This document shows, one piece after another, positions 21,701-31,700 of a stretch of 64,000 nt of DNA (position 1 is the first letter of the stretch; each line of letters begins with the position of its first letter). The notes below the pieces were generated by a model. The model saw nothing but the letters and a program-made list of their open reading frames with translations, ran no database searches and had not been told where the DNA came from. The position numbers and the translations under genes are program-made. The DNA lies in contig OX104113.1 in NCBI GenBank assembly GCA_944474755.1, positions 46,502,980 to 46,566,979 on the forward strand, in the 5' to 3' direction. This DNA comes from Limnoperna fortunei. Lineage: Eukaryota; Mollusca; Bivalvia; Mytilida; Modiolidae.

Positions 21701-24497
21701 TCCATCCATCAACTGGTTGTATGATGTGTGAAACCTTTACTAAGTTTCATAAAACATTATTTTGAAAATTTGTTGCAATTATAAAATGTTCCCTTTTGTA
21801 ACTGAAATTTGTACATGTTGCAATTAGAGAGTTATAAAGCTTCAGTAAAAAAATTTTAAGCAATTTCTGGTATGTTAGACATAAACTCCAGAATGCTTTC
21901 CACATGTCATATGATAATTAAAAAATGGTATGACCAAATTTTGTAAAACAGAATGCTCTCTCTCTAATTTTTACTCCATTTGAAACACTTAAAACATTGA
22001 AAAAATGTTAAATACTCAAATTCTTTGCAGTTTTTATTGGAATTACTTATTTACTGATAAGGTAGTATTCTGGGTGAATTAGTTGGACCAGATAAATATG
22101 TATCTTTTGTGAACCATCAGGCACCTTGTTTAAATTAACAGGGCGACTGAGTGACTTGAACTTTGCTTTTGATGCGCCTTACGGTGACTTCAGGTCCCAG
22201 AAGGATGGCTTTGTCTTGGTGCCCACTATGCCCAGTGTGGTGAGCAGTGTAGATTGACATTGTAAATTGCTTAAATGATCAGTAAGACAATGCATACAAA
22301 ACACATAATTTGTCCAAAATTGTCTGAAATGACAGTTTTTTAAATAACATTTTTAAGTTTTTGTCCTGTAACCTTAAATCTATAACAGCTAGAGTGAAAC
22401 TGTAAATTGCAAAAATGAAGACGAATATAAGACCTACATTATTCACTATATTTGTCTTAAGTTGTCAGATTATTCCCTGCAGAAGTTATTGCCATTTAAT
22501 GACAATTTTAAACTAAATTACTAGGTTTTGCCTTAGAAATTAAAAAACTAATACCTAGAGTAATACTGGAAATAGCAAAAATAATTAGAAGGACAAGACC
22601 TACTTCTATATTATAGTCTGAAAATTGTAAGATGTCCTTTAATAACAATTATTGGTGAAATTTGTAGTTTTTGCCCTGAAACTTAAATGCCACAACAGCT
22701 AAAGTGAAACTAAATTGCAACAATGATCAGCCAGGCAAGACCTAAAAATTATTACTTAGTCCAAAATTGTCAGATGACTCTTTATAGGAGTTATTGCCCT
22801 TTAAGACAAATTTGAAAATTTGAACAAAATAATCACTTTTGTATTTTAAATTAAGGTCTATAACAAATAGAGTAGTACTGTAAATTACCAAATTAACCAG
22901 AAGGACAAGGCCTACAAATCATTAATTTTGTTGGAAATTGTCTGATGGCACCTTAAAGGATTTATTGCAACTAATCAAAAAATTTGTTAAGAAATCTTTA
23001 GTTTTTGCCCATTAACATTAAAGCTATAACTGCTAGACTGAAACTTTAAATTGCTAAAATTTTAAAGATAGCTTGAAGTCTTTCGTGTTCCAGGTAATAT
23101 ATTACAGGCTCCTGGGAAACACCAGTGGACTTTTTAAAAGTGTAACCCAAAAATTTGTTTATTGATTTGCTTTAAACTGTACAGGGATATAAACATCTAT
23201 AGAAGTAAAGCTTCTTTAAATTTTGAGATTTGTACATTTTGTTTAACAGTTGTGGGACATGAATCGTAAAATTTTAGGCAGTTGTCTTGTGTCGTACAAT
23301 AATAGAAGAATGATTTAATCTGCTTAAAAATGGTTGTAGATAATGGGTGTAGCATGCCGTTTATTCAGCAATAACATGCTATCCAGTTTTTATTTAGTAA
23401 GGAAACTAAGTAACCAGTGAGAACTACTATCTTCTCTTTCTAAACCTGGCCTAATGTTGTGTTATTTTTTGGTAATATTTATGTGAGTTCTAATTCAAAA
23501 TGAAAGTTTGTTTTTGCATACAAAACAATGTCGGGGCCTCGGTGGCCGAGTGGTCAAGGTAGTTCGTCTACTATTGATCACGTGGTCTGTCAACACTGAG
23601 ATTGTGGGTTCGATTCTCACTGCAGGCAGGGTGCACTCGACTCTAATCTTAATTGACAAGGATTGCCAGTTTTCCTACCGCAGGTCGGGTGTTTTCTCCG
23701 GGTACTCCGGCTTCCTCCCCCAATAAAAACTGGACGCCATGATATAGCTGAAAAATTGCTGAAATTGGCATTAAACACCATCAAAAAAAAAACAAAACAA
23801 AACAATGTCTCCCCCCGTTCCCCAGATTTGACCCAGAGGAAAAAAAATTCCTTGTAATATGCACAACTAAATATGGTGTAATTGCTACACACCAAGTTTC
23901 GTAAAATTTGATGCAGTAATTTCAGAGGAGCTATGGGGAAACAATGATTTATAAGGAATTGTTGGAAAATTCTAAGTTCAAAGGGCCATAACTCCCACAC
24001 AGTTTTGAGAATAAAAATTTCCTGGTAATATGCACAAACACATATAGTGAAGTTGCTATGTACCAAGTTTCGTAAAATTTGGTTGAGTAGTTACAGAGGA
24101 GTTGAGCGGAATAACTATGTGACGGATGGACAGACAGACAGGACAAAAAAAATATGTCTCCCCACCAAGTGGGGGGAGACACAATTCTTACAATTGTTAC
24201 TGTTCCAACTGAATTTAAATACATCAAGTGTACTTACCAATATAAATATAAATATTTGTAGGACCAGACACCAATGGGTCACAGTTTTTCATAACTACAG
24301 TTGAAACCTCCTGGCTAGATGGAGCACATGTTGTATTTGGAAAAGTTCTAGAGGGTATGAACATTGTCAAACAAATTGAAATGGTTCCTAAGAATTCAGC
24401 TGATCAGCCATTAAGTGATGTTATAATTAGCGACTGTGGCGTTCTGACAGATCCGTTTACTCCTTTTGATGCTACTGCAGACAGTGCCACAGCCTAA
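18711..24497 (+). CDS. PPIB-like: ER-type peptidyl-prolyl cis-trans isomerase (cyclophilin B/C-like), 4 exons
   Basis: Joined exons 18711-18767, 19225-19426, 21300-21419 and 24262-24497 give 615 nt, exactly 204 codons plus stop, with consensus GT/AG borders and consistent phases. Residues 1-19 are a hydrophobic signal peptide; the rest is one cyclophilin domain with VPKTVENF (53-59), [16 protein letters not shown] (75-90), GSQFFITT (132-139) and W144-LDGAHVVFG (144-153). Catalytic R78, Q86 and F136 and the cyclosporin-contact W144 are present, so it should be an active proline isomerase acting on secretory proteins in the ER lumen. The K-x-V-F-F-D start and the GFGYKGSKF loop favour the secretory PPIB/PPIC group over cytosolic PPIA. 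The usual basic C-terminal tail is replaced by a short acidic and Ala-rich end; no KDEL is seen. Confidence 0.93.
19225..19426 (+). CDS. PPIB-like: Cyclophilin exon 2
   Basis: 202 nt after acceptor TTTCTTTACAG, ending before GTAGGT, phase 1. Encodes the first half of the isomerase barrel, including the catalytic FHR. Confidence 0.92.
19442..20099. mobile_element. Non-autonomous TIR element, 658 bp, 8-bp TSD (in cyclophilin intron 2)
   Basis: Inverted ends share TAACGACTCGCC, then CACTC and repeated GCCCCA motifs, and TACATATGTGGGGC-type sequence; the inner AT-rich arms are also inverted. Flanked by TTATCAAA at 19434-19441 and 20100-20107. It begins only 15 bp after the exon 2 donor, so it sits almost on the splice site. 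An 8-bp duplication fits hAT-like elements, but the termini are not the hAT consensus. Confidence 0.82.
20108..21290. other. Intron 2 remainder, no further feature seen
   Basis: AT-rich. Open frames at 20158-20424 and 20941-21132 are unsupported. Confidence 0.4.
21300..21419 (+). CDS. PPIB-like: Cyclophilin exon 3
   Basis: 120 nt after acceptor TTTTTGAAG, ending before GTATAT, phase 1 to phase 1. Encodes [19 protein letters not shown] and the SMANSG turn. Confidence 0.92.
21517..21656. mobile_element. Two SINE tails arranged as an imperfect inverted pair
   Basis: The left half reads as a minus-strand SINE 3' end (complement of the GCTG...GGCA box, then CCAGTTTT) and the right half as a plus-strand 3' end (AATAAAAAATTGGATGC, ATAGCTGAGAA, CAAACAAAC). 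They meet at a G-tract near 21573. Both are diverged. Confidence 0.55.
22142..22239 (+). other. Exon-like segment in cyclophilin intron 3
   Basis: 98 bp of distinctly higher GC than its surroundings, preceded by AATTAACAG and followed by GTGAGC, with one open frame whose core is [15 protein letters not shown]. Splice phase would accept it after exon 3, but inclusion would shift exon 4 out of frame, ending at a stop at once if read through (22255-22257). It could be a poison or alternative terminal exon, a nested gene's exon, or a captured fragment. I do not recognise the protein. Confidence 0.3.
22240..23080. repeat. Degenerate tandem repeat, about 160-bp unit, 5 copies
   Basis: Landmark ACAGCTAGAGTGAAACTGTA followed by AATTGCAA recurs in diverged form near 22386, 22549, 22695, 22863 and 23027. 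Each is followed by an AGACCTAC-type block and a GTCAGAT...TTATTGCC block. Confidence 0.7.
23521..23532. repeat. Left TSD of SINE
   Basis: CAAAACAATGTC, identical to 23798-23809. Confidence 0.8.
23533..23797 (+). mobile_element. Full-length SINE in cyclophilin intron 3, 12-bp TSD
   Basis: Complete copy: tRNA-like head (GGCCTCGGTGGCCGAGTGG, B box GGTTCGATTC), body, GGACGCCATGATATAGCTG and an A/C-rich tail. Very similar to 13296-13552 and flanked by a perfect 12-bp duplication, so a fairly recent insertion. Confidence 0.9.
23810..24183 (+). repeat. Interspersed repeat with two internal units and 3' hairpin
   Basis: Two tandem units of about 160 bp share AATATGCACAA, CCAAGTTTCGTAAAATTTG and CAGAGGAG. 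They end in a GACGGATGGACAGACAGACA motif and a hairpin, TCTCCCCACCAAGTGGGGGGAGA (given here as two arms, TCTCCCC and GGGGAGA). The same design appears at 26575-26790 and 40290-41110. Confidence 0.65.
24262..24497 (+). CDS. PPIB-like: Cyclophilin exon 4 (terminal)
   Basis: 236 nt after acceptor TTTGTAG, phase 1, ending at TAA 24495-24497. Encodes GSQFFITT, the W144 loop and the C-terminal strands ([10 protein letters not shown]). Confidence 0.92.
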
Positions 24498-26340
24498 TTT
24501 ATTCATTAAATGTGTGATTCTGTTTTAGTTAACATAACCTTTTTGTGTTCAAGATGTAACGATATTATGCCCTTAATGTTTTTTTTTTCTTTAATAGCTG
24601 TCAGTTATAAGACATTATTCAGATTGTAAATTTTTAATGAAAACATTTTCATTTATTAATATCTCAAGAAAAATTTCTGCATATAATAACTGATCTGTTT
24701 TAAGCATTACATTTTGTTGGTATTTGTATCAAGGATTACATTTTGTTGGTATTCCTATCAAGCTTTACATTTTTAATACAATATTAATGTAAACTCAGTA
24801 TTCAGTGCCAATAATAATTATTGTTATTGCTTTATTGCCATATATTTTTATGTGTATTAAAGGTCTTTCATTTTATTAAACCTACATACATATATTATAT
24901 TAAAAATCAACTATCCTGTGTCTCATGTACAGTTTATATTGTATATACATGTTCATTTCTTCTCATGCCGCAACAGCCTATTTTTAGCAAGTAGTTAATA
25001 GGATTTTAGATGTCTACTTTATGTGTTCATTTTGATCCTTGTATTTGATGTTACCAAGGATCATCACTTGGTGTTCTGCCTTTTCATTATTACAATCAAA
25101 GTTGTTTAAATTTATGTATGGAGGCATTAAAGCTAGGAGAAATATAGGTTTGCTGCCTGTCTAGTGATATGCTAGTCATTATAATAAAGTAAGGATGGTA
25201 GAAAAGAAATTTTATCTACAATGTACATGTAGGCTGTACAGTTGTGGACTAGTCTTTTGGGAAAATCAAGTCTCTTTACAGTAATAAAGAACTATATTTC
25301 CTGTGGAAAAATGACTGCTGCCTACAAACATAAAGAGAGAACACATATTTAAAAATTCCAATGAACCTGTCTTGAATTAATGTTGCATTAAAACGAAATG
25401 ATTGTATGGTGTGATTGTGGAAATTCCCACATATGTCTTATGTTTATTTGTTATGCAATTACTGTATATGTGTGAAAATACCTCCTTTATGAACAGGTTT
25501 GAGGTTGATATTGCAAACAAGATCTGTGCTTCTCTTGCAAATATAACCCTTATGCAAAACTTCTTCATGATGAAAACACTTGAATAATCTACAAAAATAA
25601 TATACAGTATTTACTATTTCCCATTAAGAGATTAGTTACTCAGCTGTTTTATGGTAGTGTAGTTTTCTTGAACTGGTTTATTTTGGAGAATGTTTTTTTT
25701 TTCTACAATTGTATGTTTTTACTTGTAATGCTTACAATTGAGAATAAAGTCATATAAAGTTGATTGTCCTACAGTAGTCTAGTCAAACAGGATTCACTGT
25801 TATTTGAAATGGTTGCATTTCTTTTGATCGTTTTGTACAACTGTACATTGTGCCATGTATCACAGTTGTTTTGAATAAATTTTAATTCTGTGTTATATGA
25901 TTTAATTTTTCTTATCACATTTTAGTAATGGTATACTAGTAGATATGATACATTTCCCTTTATTAAACTCCTGCTTTGGGTTGTGGTGTTCCGTTTCATT
26001 GAACGATTCTGACTAGAGATATTTCAGGTCTAAATAGTTACAGTTCCAACTTTTTAGGGGCTGAAATTTAATAAGGTATGCATTTGTCCCAAACTATGTT
26101 GATTTTTCGACTATATCTACATATATACCACAAAATTGATTATAGTGATGAACAGTAAAATGTTGACTGATTTCCTGGTATGATGGAAGCACCTAATAGA
26201 TCAGGAGGACTTGCAATACATACTACGTCAGATGACTTGATAAGCTCGACTCGCCAGAAAATCTGACATGTTGGTTGGCTAATCCTACCAGACTGTACCA
26301 TGACAGTTTGCTTGGTTTTGGTTAATACAGTTTAGAGTTA
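24498..26340 (+). other. Cyclophilin 3' UTR and flank
   Basis: AT-rich. Possible poly-A signals are ATTAAA at about 24856 and 24875 and AATAAA at 25743-25748 and near 25875. Open frames at 25377-25587 overlap on both strands and are unsupported. Confidence 0.35.
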
Positions 26341-26344
26341 ATGA

Positions 26345-26540
26345 CACGAGCAATTTTTCAGCTATATCATGATGTCCTGCTTTTATTTGGGAGGGGGCTG
26401 GATTACCCGGTAAAGACCTTTGGAAGGAATATTAGCAATCCTTGTAAAATTTAAGTTGAGCACACCTTGCCTGCAGTAAGGCTCGAATCGGGAACCATCT
26501 GGATGACTAACTTAACCATAACCACTTAGCCATAGGTCTT
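26345..26540 (-). mobile_element. Diverged SINE
   Basis: Minus-strand copy containing the 3' box (complement of AAAATTGCT, CAGCTATATCATG), body, B-box relic (GGCTCGAATC) and A-box relic (TTAACCATAACCACTTAGCC). Confidence 0.7.
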
Positions 26541-26574
26541 TAGTAATTTATAAATAGCAATGACACTAGATGTC

Positions 26575-26795
26575 ATTGAGATGGTATTCATCTCTGTGGG
26601 CCCCCTGACCTTGAGGTCAAAGTTCATCAACCATGGTATGCGACACATCATCTCGATATTATCTACCCACATACCAATATCAAAAGCCTACCTCAGAAGA
26701 TAAAAAAGTTATAGCCAGCTTGTGATTAGTTTCGGATGGAGGGACAGACAGACTGATCTTTATAGGGTGTCAACCACTAAGTGGTGTGGCCCTTA
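26575..26795 (+). repeat. Interspersed repeat ending in GGACAGACAGAC and hairpin
   Basis: Contains CCTGACCTTGAGGTCAAAG and ends with GGAGGGACAGACAGACTG followed by a CAACCACTAAGTGGTGTGG hairpin. Same 3' design as 23810-24183. Confidence 0.5.
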
Positions 26796-27430
26796 TTAAT
26801 CTGATAATATCTGTATGAATATAAATAAAGCAAAAATGAAAACATCAAAACTGTTTAATGCTCAAAATGTGAAAATATAATAACAAACAATGAAAATAAA
26901 GCAATACTGGCACAAATAACATGCACTTGTTAAGGACATACCTTGATAATAATATCAAATATATGGTACATTGCTATACAAATAGATAAACCATACTAAT
27001 GGATTATTACTTGACAGTTCGCCATTTAAATACAGTAAAATATTTACAGTTCAAACAGAATAAACCTTACAACACCAGTGTGTAACCTTAACTAACAAGA
27101 ATGTTAGATTTGCTTACCATACGTAACTTCAAATTTTTTGCCAATAGAAAGTTGCATCTTTATTATCAACATTACCTATACTATCCACTTGTGTATACAA
27201 TAATAATAATAGAAAAAAGTCAAAGGGGTTTGTGGTAAATCTGCTACAATATTTCTTTAAAAAATTGAAAAAAGAAAGAATATTCATATAAACAGCTTTT
27301 TTGTTGAAGGAGCAAGTTTAACTAAATATGCATATTTATATACCTCTTCTTTTACTTTTCAATCATTTTTGCACATGGGTGATATATCATCAATCAAATA
27401 CTTATTTATAATTTAATTTGCTACTTGTTA
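26796..27430. other. No gene seen
   Basis: AT-rich intergenic sequence between the cyclophilin gene and TEDC1. Confidence 0.4.
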
Positions 27431-27431
27431 A

Positions 27432-27635
27432 TATCCTAGCATCCAGTTTTTATTGAGGAGAAAGATTAGTACCCAATGAAACCCCCACAACATTTGGTAA
27501 TAAAAAAGGGAAATCCTTGTCAAATAAAATTTGGGGTCGAAAACACCCTGCCCACAGTTAGACTCCACAACCTTGGTGTTGACAAGCAAGTGATCAATCA
27601 AAAACTACCTTAACTACTCATCCACAGAGGTCCCT
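27432..27635 (-). mobile_element. Diverged SINE
   Basis: Minus strand: GCATCCAGTTTTTATTGAGG, then AATCCTTGTCAA, CACCCTGCC, GTGATCAATC and a CCTTAACTACTC A-box relic. Confidence 0.65.
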
Positions 27636-27639
27636 GGTT

Positions 27640-28331
27640 TTAATGTAATTGAATACATTACACTGACTTCACAACATACAGAAAACTTAAAATATTCATA
27701 CAGAAAATATCAATGGAATGTTCTATAAAATGACTGTTAGGTGGAATTGATCCATACTGACTGAAAATTTATATATATAAAACTAAAATTATCTTAAATT
27801 AACTAGAGTAAGTTATCAGTGTGTTAATCTCTTGTTTTTTTGCATATGCCTACAATGTTTAGAACTTAATTATCAACAAATAAAGAATATTTCTAAAATT
27901 TAAGCAACTTCAAGAAAAAGCCTACAAATTTGTATCAAATAAACTAGATGAAGTGATTGTGCTTGAACTAACAAACATAATATACATGTAATTCGCTTCT
28001 TTTCATGGCTACCACCAGCTTTTCAGCACTAACTGGTACAAGCACACTTAAATATGCTGTTAAATCACATACAAGTGTATTGTAACACTCTGGTTTATTT
28101 ATAAGTTCTCAGCATAATAAAGTACACAGATCAGGGTCTATCAGGGTCATGTAAAAATGAAAATAGACTTCATCTTATGATATGGCTTTAGATAGGACCA
28201 TATATAAAGTCTTTGGTTTTTAAACAACGGTAAGATTTTTTTTTAAAATATGAACAGACAAATATAACAAGATTAAACCTTGTGATGAGATTTGAAATGT
28301 ATGTCAGATCAATAGCTACAGCTTTATACAC
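27640..28331. other. TEDC1 3' flank
   Basis: No coding sequence. Contains a possible minus-strand poly-A signal at 28094-28099. Confidence 0.35.
28094..28099 (-). promoter_or_regulatory. Candidate poly-A signal for TEDC1
   Basis: TTTATT on plus is AATAAA on minus, about 230 bp past the TEDC1 stop. Only position and motif support it. Confidence 0.3.
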
Positions 28332-28709
28332 TCATCGGCAAGACTTAGGTTGAATACAAATGGCTTCTGGGATATTTGATGCCAACCCTTCCAATTGTCC
28401 ACGAAAATGTTCACGTTTTCTTTTTGTCTCCAACTCAATTCTCTCCAACTGTCTTTCCATCATTATCAGTTCTTGTTCTATATCTCTGGCTGGTTGCGTC
28501 TGTTGCTGAGGTGTGACATGACTTGTCACATGACCTGATAAATTTGAAAGTTTTTTACTATTATTTTTCACAAATGAGAATTGGGTTTCTTTACGATTGC
28601 GTAGAATATCTTCTGTACTGTTAAGAGCTAGGTTAGCTGTTTGGAGAGAGATTTCCATGTTGATAGAAGAAAGAAGATTATCAAGCTCCTGTTCTGAAAC
28701 TGTTGTACG
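28332..28709 (-). CDS. TEDC1: TEDC1 exon 8 (terminal)
   Basis: 378 nt after acceptor TTTTCTTCAG, residues 320-444. Begins RTTVSEQELDNLL and ends with a heptad-rich helix (ELIMMERQLERIELETKRKR) and a short tail. Stop at 28334-28332. Confidence 0.87.
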   Translation of the reverse strand, partial: RTTVSEQELDNLLSSINMEISLQTANLALNSTEDILRNRKETQFSFVKNNSKKLSNLSGHVTSHVTPQQQTQPARDIEQELIMMERQLERIELETKRKREHFRGQLEGLASNIPEAICIQPKSCR

Positions 28710-31700
28710 CTGAAGAAAATAAATAATATAAACATTAGTTTTCATTTAAATTTCTACATTTCTAGGAAGTATGCTACCACTGTATCACAGACAAAAATGT
28801 TACCATGTATTTTACATTTGAACAGAAAATGATTTGCAATGTTTATTTCATACATTTTAATGCTAATCAAATTTCATAATTTTAATTAATTTTAATGAAG
28901 TCAATCTTGTAACCGCCAATGATAAAATTAGAGTTACATTAATTAATACAAGTGAAATAGAAACAAAAAAGTCATGAACACAAAAAAAACTGTGTTAGAA
29001 ATTGTGTTTTTTTTTTGTTTCCTAGCATAATGCTAGTGATAATAAAATAACTGTTTTAAGAAAAATGTTAACACTTTTAAATACCTCTACAAAATCAAAT
29101 GCATAATAAATATTAAAAGGAAATACATGAGATCACAAGAAAGCCTACTTTTGATTCCCAGAGTTCTTCTATTTGCTCTATAATCTCCTCGTATTTCATG
29201 ATGGCATCCTCCAGCTGTTGTTTAGCCATTTCCATCTTCATAACGGAATCAGGTGGTATGTTATAAAATGTCATTCTACCCGGACTCATTTCCTCAACCT
29301 TCTCTTTTAATTTGTGGTCTAACACACTTTCCTAAAACATAAAAATTTAAAGAAATTTTTATTGTTATTTATTTCATGATATTGAGGATTTCATCATATA
29401 TAGGAACCCACTAGACGAAGATGTTTGAACAAACTGAAGTGTATTACACTTAAATTTTGTCCAATGATAAATACTTGTCAGTTTAGTTTATTTTAAACAT
29501 ATTTTACTGGTCAAAAACCAAAAAACAGATTAAGGTGGTTCAACTTAATATTTTGTTCTCAGAATGATGTCAGTGAAACACCAGTTTTATTCGCAAATAA
29601 ACCAACTTAGCTTCAAGTATAACAATGGTGATTATCAGTGAAATATTCACTCCTAGTAATTTGTTTCGTGAGAATGGTTTTTTCAGTGTTAGTATTGCAA
29701 TGAGTGCTCAATACCAATGCTGAGAAAACCATTCAAGCAAAACAAATTACTAATAGTATTTTGTATCACTGATTTCTATTCAAAAATAAGAATTTTGTAT
29801 GAAAAAATTATTATAAAAATTATGAAATATAAAATTGGGTCATAACAACGAAGTTTTAGTTTATAAAAATTTGTACTATATTATAAGGAGTAGGAACTCG
29901 GCAAACATGCATGATCAGGCTTAACACGTCATGTGATTCATCAAAAAATGGTGTTAGCAAGGTCAGTCGAAGTGATATCAGAGCATTAATTGTACGCTTT
30001 CCTCAACATAGTAAGGATTCTGAGCTCAAATTCATCATTTGTCTTCCATATTAATCCATTTCTGCAAATAACATATTGAAATCTGGCTCATCTTTTAGTA
30101 AACCTGAAAATCAAAGAGGGGGATGCTGATTTTGAAACCATTGTAGTTCATATACTATGAATGGAATGTTAGCCTTTCCCCTTAATTGTAGATTATTGCA
30201 CTTTTGCTAAGCATTCTTAGAAATTGTTAATAATGTGTATAAAATGTGCAGTGCGGTAATAATGTCAATCAATGTGGTAAGATCAAAGGAAAATATCATA
30301 AATCATTGATAAAATAGATTATCCTTAAATGAGAAACAAAATTAAATGAAAACAAAGACTTTGGACATTACTCCTAATGTTAAAGTTACTATACAAAGTA
30401 GGGTAAGGTTAGAAACCAAATCACTGGCTGAGTTAGTGGTAAGGTAAGAAACCAAATCACTGGCTGAGTTAGTGGTAAGGTAAGAAACCAAATCACTGTC
30501 TGAGTTAGTGGTAAGGTAAGAAACCAAATCACTGTCTGAGTTAGGGGTAAGGTTATGGGTTGAGGTCAGAAACCAAATCACTGGCAGAGTTAGTGTTATA
30601 AAGGTAAGAAACCAAATCACTGTCTGAGTTAGGGGTAAGGTAAGAAACCAAAGCATTGGCTGAGTTAGTGGTAAGGTAAGAAACCAAAGCATTGGCTGAG
30701 TTAGTGGTAAGGTAAGAAACCAAATCACTGGCTGAGTTAGTGGTAAGGTAAGAAACCAAATCACTGTCTGAGTTAGGGGTAAGGTTATGGGTTGAGGTCA
30801 GAAACCAAATCACTGGCAGAGTTAGTGTTATAAAGGTAAGAAACCAAATCACTGTCTGAGTTAGGGGTAAGGTAAGAAACCAAAGCATTGGCTGAGTTAG
30901 TGGTAAGGTAAGAAACCAAATCACTGGCTGAGTTAGTGGTAAGGTTTGAAACCAAAGCATTGGCTGAGTTAGACATAAGGTTATGGGTTGAGGTCAGAAA
31001 CCAAATCACTGGCAGAGTTAGTGTTATAAAGGTAAGAAACCAAATCAATGACTGAGTTAGGGGTAAGGTAAGAAACCAAATTACTGGCTGAGTAAGGGGT
31101 AAGGTTAGAAACCAAATCACTGGCTGAGTTAGGTGCAAGGTAAGAAACCAAATCACTGGCTGAGTTAGGGGTAGGGTAAGAAACCAAATTACTGGCTGAG
31201 TTAGGTGTAAGGTAAGAAACCAAATTACTGGCTGAGTTAAGCATAAGTTAGAAACTAAATTCACTATGACATAAAAAATTTGCACTATTTGGCTTTGTTT
31301 GAAAAATAGACAAACATGTAACACAAGAATTTGTTGGTGGGATCTACATGTATGAAAGATAGGTGGCAGCTTAGACAAGGTGGCTGTAATATTAGGTTTG
31401 ACTAGTTTACCAAATAAAAAATGCTTATATCTGCAACAAGTAAAAAGGCTGTGGGTGGGCACTGCATTCTAGGGATGAGTGATAAATTTGTGTTCAGGAC
31501 AGACAATAAACAAAGGGAAATAACTTTAAAATAAAAAACGTGTGTATAGTAATGGGTCTTGAGCATTGTTCTTCTAATCATTACAACATACATATGTACT
31601 AAGTTTGAAGTAAATCCATAAAGTAGTTATTAAGGTTTTCTCTGGAAAAGAAAATTGAAAGGAAAGACAGACAGTAAAAAACCAAAGGAGATAACTAAAA

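Noticed and set aside
23617..24227. Minus-strand ORFs of 92-149 codons
   Set aside because: They lie antisense across a SINE and an interspersed repeat in the cyclophilin intron.
30342..31462. Four overlapping open frames of 87-225 codons with repeated DLVSYLT-type peptides
   Set aside because: They are frames of the 36-bp minisatellite in a TEDC1 intron; all frames stay open because the unit is divisible by three.
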